From Chryseobacterium gotjawalense (GTDB lineage: Bacteria > Bacteroidota > Bacteroidia > Flavobacteriales > Weeksellaceae): a stretch of 64,000 bases of DNA. Numbering within the stretch: position 1 is the stretch's first letter; each line of letters begins with the position of its first letter. The DNA is taken from contig NZ_CP124855.1 in the NCBI RefSeq assembly GCF_030012525.1, forward strand, positions 372,001 to 436,000, written 5' to 3'. Below are positions 59,634-64,000 of this stretch, in pieces. The notes below the pieces were generated by a model that was given only the letters and a program-made list of their open reading frames with translations, ran no database searches and had not been told where the DNA came from. Position numbers and translations under genes: made by a program.

Positions 59634-60620
59634 ATGAAAGACATCTTACAATATTTATTCAACCATCAAACATTAAGCAAAGCGCAAGCGAAATCGATTC
59701 TCCTGGAAATTTCAAAGAATATTTTCAATGAAATTGAAGTCACCTCTTTCGTCACAGTTTTCCTGATGAGAAGTATTACGTTGGCAGAACTGGAAGGTTT
59801 CACCGAAGCGTTGCAGCAACTCGCGCCTCAAATTGATTTGGGAACCGACGATTTGGTGGATATCGTTGGAACGGGTGGTGACGGAAAAAACACCTTTAAT
59901 ATTTCAACTTTGGCGAGTCTGGTCGTAGCCGGAACCGGACAAAAAGTGGCAAAACACGGAAATTACGCAGCTTCCACGATCAGTGGTGCATCCAATGTTT
60001 TAGAAACGCTCGGTTATCGTTTTAAAGAAACTGAAGCCGACTTAAAAATTGATTTAGAAAAAGGAAATTTCTGTTATTTACACGCGCCGATTTTCCACAC
60101 TTCTTTAAAATCTATTGCGCCGATGCGTAAAAATTTAGGCTTGAAAACTTTTTTCAATATCCTGGGACCTTTGATTAATCCGGCGAAACCAAAATACACC
60201 ATGATCGGTGTCGCGAATCTTGAGATTGCACGGATCTATCAGTATTTGCTACAGAAAAAAAACGCCGATTTTCTGTTAGTCAATGCATTGGATGGTTACG
60301 ATGAAATCAGTTTGACCGGCGATACCAAAATCATGGATAAAAACGGCGAAAGTATTTATTCCGCCCAGGAATTACAGTTCAGAAATATCGAACCTGAAAC
60401 CATTTTTGGGGGAAACAGTACCGAAGAAGCCGCGCAGATTTTCAAAAAAATTCTGGAAGGCAAAGGATCTTATGAACAGAACGCCGTGGTTTTGGCCAAC
60501 GCCGCAATGGCTTTGAAAAATACCGAAAAATACGGTGAGTATGAAAATTGCTTAATGATGGCGACAGAAAGTTTACTGCAAGGAAAAGCACTGAATTGTT
60601 TTAAAAAAGTGATTGATTAG
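59634..60620 (+). CDS. trpD: Anthranilate phosphoribosyltransferase
   Basis: A 328-residue enzyme joining anthranilate to PRPP. It has DIVGTGGDGKNTFNIST (PRPP-binding GTGGD), KHGNYAAST, APMRKNLGLKTFFNILGPLINP within its middle and GYDEISLTG. The amidotransferase domain is separate here, unlike the TrpGD fusion of E. coli. Starts at 59634 (MKDILQYLFNHQ) and 59619 are both possible. The first is closer to the family start. Confidence 0.95.
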   Translation: MKDILQYLFNHQTLSKAQAKSILLEISKNIFNEIEVTSFVTVFLMRSITLAELEGFTEALQQLAPQIDLGTDDLVDIVGTGGDGKNTFNISTLASLVVAGTGQKVAKHGNYAASTISGASNVLETLGYRFKETEADLKIDLEKGNFCYLHAPIFHTSLKSIAPMRKNLGLKTFFNILGPLINPAKPKYTMIGVANLEIARIYQYLLQKKNADFLLVNALDGYDEISLTGDTKIMDKNGESIYSAQELQFRNIEPETIFGGNSTEEAAQIFKKILEGKGSYEQNAVVLANAAMALKNTEKYGEYENCLMMATESLLQGKALNCFKKVID

Positions 60621-60624
60621 CGTT

Positions 60625-60713
60625 TTTGGGGCGACAATTTCCGTCTTCCGCTCCCAATCTTTTTTGTTCCGTTTTGCTCCACAAAAAAGGATTTCCGCTC
60701 AAGCCGGGTCGCA
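60625..60713 (+). repeat. Hairpin-forming intergenic repeat, copy 3
   Basis: Begins TTTGGGGCGAC 4 bp after the trpD stop. It continues AATTTCCGTCTTCCGCTCCC, inner arms CTTTTTTGT / ACAAAAAAG (9 bp perfect), GGATTTCCGCTCAAGCCGGG and TCGCA. GCGAC and GTCGC at the ends are complementary. It lies inside the trp operon between trpD and trpC. Confidence 0.85.
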
Positions 60714-60745
60714 AACTCTGCTACAAATAAAAATTAGAAATAAAA

Positions 60746-61525
60746 ATGAATATTCTCAACAAAATAATCGAACATAAAAAGATAGAAGTTGCCCAGGCAA
60801 AAAAGAAAATCTCTTTAACTGAATTAAAGGAGGCCGTGTTTTTTCAGCGCAAAACTTTTTCCTTAAAAAAATCCGTCAAATCGGGAAGCGGCATCATCTC
60901 TGAATTTAAAAGAAAGTCACCGAGTAAAGGAATTATTAATGATAAAGCTGATGTTTCAGAAGTCGCAAAATCATACGAAAAATTCGGGGCAAGCGGAATT
61001 TCAATTTTAACTGATGAAAGCTTTTTTGGCGGGACGCTGCACGATATTTTAAAAGTAAGACAGGAAATTTCAATTCCCATTTTGCGTAAAGATTTCATGA
61101 TTGACGAATACCAGTTTTACGAAGCAAAAGCCAACGGAGCCGATGCTGTTTTGTTAATCGCAAGTTGTCTGTCGCCAGCGCAGGTTCAGGAGTTTACGGA
61201 ATTATCTCACGGGCTGGATTTAGAAGTTTTGTTGGAAATCCATACCGAAGAAGAACTCAAACATATTAATAGAAACGTAGATTTGGCGGGAATAAATAAT
61301 CGAAATTTAAAAGATTTCAAAGTCGATTTACAGCATTCTGTTAATTTGAAAAACATGTTGCCAAAAGAAATTCTGGCTGTTGCAGAAAGTGGAATTTATG
61401 CTGTTGAGGATTTCAAATTCCTGAAAGAAAAAGGATTTGACGCCTTTTTAATGGGAGAATATTTTATGCGAAATGAAGATCCGGGACTTGCATTCGGAGA
61501 GTTGATCAATATAATTAAAAATTAG
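60746..61525 (+). CDS. trpC: Indole-3-glycerol-phosphate synthase
   Basis: A 259-residue TIM-barrel enzyme closing the indole ring. It shows the catalytic ISEFKRKSPSKG segment, ILTDESFFGGTL, ILRKDFMIDEYQ, GINNRNLKDF and AESGI near the C-terminus. It is a separate polypeptide, not fused to TrpF as in E. coli. A hairpin starts 2 bp after its stop. Confidence 0.95.
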   Translation: MNILNKIIEHKKIEVAQAKKKISLTELKEAVFFQRKTFSLKKSVKSGSGIISEFKRKSPSKGIINDKADVSEVAKSYEKFGASGISILTDESFFGGTLHDILKVRQEISIPILRKDFMIDEYQFYEAKANGADAVLLIASCLSPAQVQEFTELSHGLDLEVLLEIHTEEELKHINRNVDLAGINNRNLKDFKVDLQHSVNLKNMLPKEILAVAESGIYAVEDFKFLKEKGFDAFLMGEYFMRNEDPGLAFGELINIIKN

Positions 61526-61527
61526 AA

Positions 61528-61572
61528 GCCACGAATTCACGAACGGTTTTATTTAATTCGTGTATTGGTGGC
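61528..61572 (+). repeat. Palindromic repeat between trpC and trpF
   Basis: GCCACGAATTCACGAA and TTCGTGTATTGGTGGC pair at 14 of 16 positions around a 13-nt loop. It fills nearly all the 58-bp gap and ends 11 bp before the trpF ATG. Confidence 0.7.
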
Positions 61573-61583
61573 AAAAAAATAAT

Positions 61584-63419
61584 ATGAAATTAAAAGTTTG
61601 CGGTCTTACAAAACTCAATCAAATTCGTGAATTAGTGGCAATGAATATTGATTTCTTGGGCTTTATATTTTACGAAAAATCACCGCGTTATGTTTTGAAT
61701 ACTTTGACTTGCAATGAAATTAAATCCATTAATCATCAAGGCAAAATCGGTGTTTTCGTCAATGAAAAGATTGAGAAAATCATTGATATTACTGAAAAAT
61801 CAGGATTGAATTTTATTCAGCTTCACGGCGACGAAGACGAAAATTTTATCACAGAATTAAAACAAAAATTAAAGCCCGAAGTCGGAATTATAAAAGCGAT
61901 TAGAGTAGGAAATGATTCGTCTGAAGTTAAAAATCAAGTCGAAAACATCTTAAATCTCAAATCTCAAATCTCAGATCTTTTATTCGATACCGATTCCAAA
62001 TCGTTTGGCGGAACCGGAAAAACCTTCGACTGGCAAATTTTAAATGAGTTAAAAATCACCAAACCTTATTTTCTAAGTGGTGGGATTTCAGAAGAAAATA
62101 TTGAAAATATAAAATTATTAGAACAGCAACCTTTCGCTCTGGATATCAATTCAAAATTTGAAATTGAGCCGGGAAATAAGGATTTAGAAAAAATTAAAAA
62201 CTTCATAAGCGTTGTTAACACCGCTCCAAAAATAAAAATTATGAACTATCAAAACCCCGACAAAAACGGATATTATGGCGAATTTGGCGGCGCTTTCGTT
62301 CCCGAAATGCTGTATCCAAATGTCGAACAGTTACAAAATCAGTATTTAGACATTATCAATTCAGAAGAATTCCAAACCGAGTTTCGTGATCTGTTGAAAA
62401 ATTATGTAGGCCGCGCAACGCCACTGTATTTTTCTAAAAATTTGAGCGAAAAATACCAAACGCAGGTTTATTTGAAGCGCGAAGATTTGAATCACACCGG
62501 TGCCCATAAAATCAATAATGCGTTGGGACAGGTTTTATTGGCGAAAAAGTTAGGAAAAAAAAGGATTATCGCTGAAACCGGCGCCGGTCAACATGGCGTG
62601 GCAACGGCAACTGCGTGCGCTTTGATGAATCTGGAATGCATCGTTTATATGGGCGAAATCGACATTGCCCGTCAAGCCCCGAATGTTGGACGGATGAAAA
62701 TGTTGGGTGCCACAGTAATTCCCGCAACATCAGGATCGAAAACGTTGAAAGATGCCGTGAATGAAGCGCTTCGGGATTGGATCAATAATGCTTCGACCAC
62801 GCATTATATCATCGGCAGTGTCGTTGGGCCGCATCCTTTTCCCGACTTAGTCGCACGTTTTCAAAGTGTCATTTCCGAAGAAATAAAATGGCAGTTAAAA
62901 GAGAAAATCGGTCGTGAAAATCCCGATTACGTAATCGCCTGTGTTGGTGGCGGAAGCAATGCTGCCGGTACTTTCTATCATTTTGTAGATGAACCGGCCG
63001 TGAAAATTATTGCAGCAGAAGCGGGCGGTTTCGGGTTGGATTCCGGAAAATCTGCAGCGACCACTTTCCTCGGAACTTTAGGGGTTTTGCACGGTAGTAA
63101 AAGTTTGGTGATGCAAACGGAAGATGGACAGGTCATCGAGCCGCATTCGATTTCTGCCGGTTTAGATTATCCCGGAATCGGCCCTTTTCATGCGAATTTA
63201 TTTAAAGAAAAAAGAGCAGAATTTTTCAGCATTACCGATGAAGAAGCGCTGAAATCTGCGTTTGAACTGACTCAGATTGAGGGAATTATTCCTGCCCTGG
63301 AATCGGCGCACGCTTTGGCGGTTTTGGGAAAGAAAAAGTTTAAAAAAGAAGACGTCGTCGTGATTTGTTTGAGCGGAAGAGGCGATAAGGATATGGAAAC
63401 GTATTTGAAAAATTTATAG
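61584..63419 (+). CDS. trpFB: Fused phosphoribosylanthranilate isomerase-tryptophan synthase beta chain (TrpF-TrpB)
   Basis: One 611-codon frame with no stop between the two enzymes. Residues 1 to about 207 are TrpF: the catalytic Cys in [22 protein letters not shown], and Asp in [20 protein letters not shown] linker of about a dozen residues ([12 protein letters not shown]) leads to TrpB from codon 220, starting [23 protein letters not shown]. TrpB has the PLP lysine in [22 protein letters not shown]-type loops and the phosphate cradle GGGSNA. TrpF and TrpB are usually separate. An internal ATG at 62241 could also give free TrpB. Confidence 0.9.
   Translation: MKLKVCGLTKLNQIRELVAMNIDFLGFIFYEKSPRYVLNTLTCNEIKSINHQGKIGVFVNEKIEKIIDITEKSGLNFIQLHGDEDENFITELKQKLKPEVGIIKAIRVGNDSSEVKNQVENILNLKSQISDLLFDTDSKSFGGTGKTFDWQILNELKITKPYFLSGGISEENIENIKLLEQQPFALDINSKFEIEPGNKDLEKIKNFISVVNTAPKIKIMNYQNPDKNGYYGEFGGAFVPEMLYPNVEQLQNQYLDIINSEEFQTEFRDLLKNYVGRATPLYFSKNLSEKYQTQVYLKREDLNHTGAHKINNALGQVLLAKKLGKKRIIAETGAGQHGVATATACALMNLECIVYMGEIDIARQAPNVGRMKMLGATVIPATSGSKTLKDAVNEALRDWINNASTTHYIIGSVVGPHPFPDLVARFQSVISEEIKWQLKEKIGRENPDYVIACVGGGSNAAGTFYHFVDEPAVKIIAAEAGGFGLDSGKSAATTFLGTLGVLHGSKSLVMQTEDGQVIEPHSISAGLDYPGIGPFHANLFKEKRAEFFSITDEEALKSAFELTQIEGIIPALESAHALAVLGKKKFKKEDVVVICLSGRGDKDMETYLKNL
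62241..63419 (+). other. trpB: TrpB module with possible internal start
   Basis: The TrpB part of the fusion, 392 codons from ATG 62241, begins exactly where independent TrpB proteins begin. The AT-rich sequence AAAATAAAAATT precedes it, like many starts in this genome. It may therefore be translated both as a fusion and alone. It makes tryptophan from indole and serine with TrpA, encoded next. Confidence 0.75.
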
Positions 63420-63424
63420 CATTA

Positions 63425-63526
63425 TTTGGGCGACTTTTCCGTCTTCCACTCCCGCTTTTTTATAGTGCTGGCTTCGGCTTCGCTCAGCCACCAATATAAA
63501 AAGAGCTCCGTTCAAGCCGGGTCGCA
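63425..63526 (+). repeat. Hairpin-forming intergenic repeat, copy 4
   Basis: Begins TTTGGGCGAC 5 bp after the trpB stop. It has TTTTCCGTCTTCCACTCCC, inner arms CTTTTTTATA / TATAAAAAGAG enclosing a second hairpin (GTGGCTGAGC-type arms GCTGGCT / AGCCACC region), then TTCAAGCCGGGTCGCA. It lies inside the trp operon between trpB and trpA. Confidence 0.8.
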
Positions 63527-63565
63527 GATTCCGTATTTTTACAAAACCCTATTTAAAACAAAAAA

Positions 63566-64000
63566 ATGAATAATAACACCAGCATCAAACTTCCAACCTC
63601 CAACTTCGGACCTGAAAAAAAACTCAACATCTATTTCACCGCCGGAATTCCGAAGTTGAAAGACACTACAGAAATATTAAAACTAATCCAATATTCAGGC
63701 GCAGATTACATCGAAATCGGAATGCCTTATTCTGATCCCGTTGCCGATGGACCTGTGATTCAGAAAGCACACGAAATTGCTCTGAAAAAAGGAATGACCA
63801 TCGCAGAACTTTTCAGTCAACTGAAATCGGTGAAATCAGAAATGAATATTCCCATTATTTTAATGGGCTACATCAATCCTGTTTTAAGTTTCGGTTTCGA
63901 AAATTTTTGTAAAGAATGTAAAGATTCCGGGGTTTCGGGATTGATTATTCCGGATTTACCGGCCGTGGAATTTGAGAAAAACTACAGAATAATTTTAGAG
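63566..64000 (+). CDS. trpA: Tryptophan synthase alpha chain (5' part, cut by the window edge)
   Basis: 145 codons from ATG 63566 to the window end with no stop. The sequence has KLNIYFTAGIPKLKDT, the catalytic Glu in YIEIGMPYSDPVADGP (with the second acidic Asp), PIILMGYINPVLSFG and GLIIPDLPAVE. It cleaves indole-3-glycerol phosphate and passes indole to TrpB. Its N-terminus has about 18 residues (NNNTSIKLPTSNFGPEKK) ahead of the first strand. It is the last visible gene of the trp operon. Confidence 0.95.
   Translation, partial: MNNNTSIKLPTSNFGPEKKLNIYFTAGIPKLKDTTEILKLIQYSGADYIEIGMPYSDPVADGPVIQKAHEIALKKGMTIAELFSQLKSVKSEMNIPIILMGYINPVLSFGFENFCKECKDSGVSGLIIPDLPAVEFEKNYRIILE

Overview
The window looks like a chromosomal segment of a Flavobacteriia bacterium, most likely the Chryseobacterium/Kaistella/Epilithonimonas group (Weeksellaceae). 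The evidence is an AT-rich sequence, paired SusC/SusD genes, an SDR-type threonine dehydrogenase, a zeaxanthin-type carotenoid operon, starts without Shine-Dalgarno sequences, and many copies of the Bacteroidetes -7 promoter element TAnnTTTG close to gene starts. I saw no rRNA, tRNA or CRISPR array.

Layout. 0-14.9 kb is mostly core genes: the 5' end of rlmH, a YihY/BrkB membrane protein, an rsh-nhaA pair, a PBP4-type peptidase (dacB) followed by a sensor kinase, an M1 aminopeptidase, glutaminyl cyclase, deoxynucleoside kinase, an ArsC-like protein, an SDR39U1 epimerase, DUF493 and DUF4197. 15.1-25.7 kb is a polysaccharide utilisation locus: SusC, SusD, a LamG lipoprotein, two tandem GH144-type glucanases and a GH3 beta-glucosidase. 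This set fits use of beta-1,2-glucan. 25.8-27.3 kb holds a glutamate-synthase-like flavoprotein, and 27.5-28.8 kb an intact IS3-family element with a 4-bp target duplication. 29.1-30.5 kb is the rpsF-rpsR-rplI ribosomal cluster. 30.8-34.9 kb holds a polysaccharide-deacetylase-fold protein without its usual metal ligands, threonine dehydrogenase and gamma-glutamyltransferase.

35.0-43.1 kb is a photoprotection block. A seven-gene leftward carotenoid operon (crtI, crtB, an unknown secreted protein, crtZ, a two-repeat lycopene cyclase, SRPBCC, SDR-DUF2867) diverges from a MarR regulator overlapping a photolyase gene. A 26-bp near-palindrome between them is a candidate operator. 43.3-50.0 kb is housekeeping: lipid kinase, DUF3298, DUF5684, gyrB, osmC and lysS. 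50.2-57.0 kb is an RND metal-efflux operon with a cytochrome b gene between its outer-membrane and adaptor genes. 57.2-64.0 kb is the trp operon, trpE-G-D-C-F::B-A. It follows a leader peptide with three consecutive Trp codons and a strong intrinsic terminator, and trpF is joined in frame to trpB.

Several hairpin-forming intergenic repeats occur. One family has at least four clear copies plus a related inverted copy. Three of these start 4-5 bp after a stop codon, two of them inside the trp operon. Function assignments rest on recognised family motifs in the translations. Promoters, operators and attenuation are inferences from sequence pattern.
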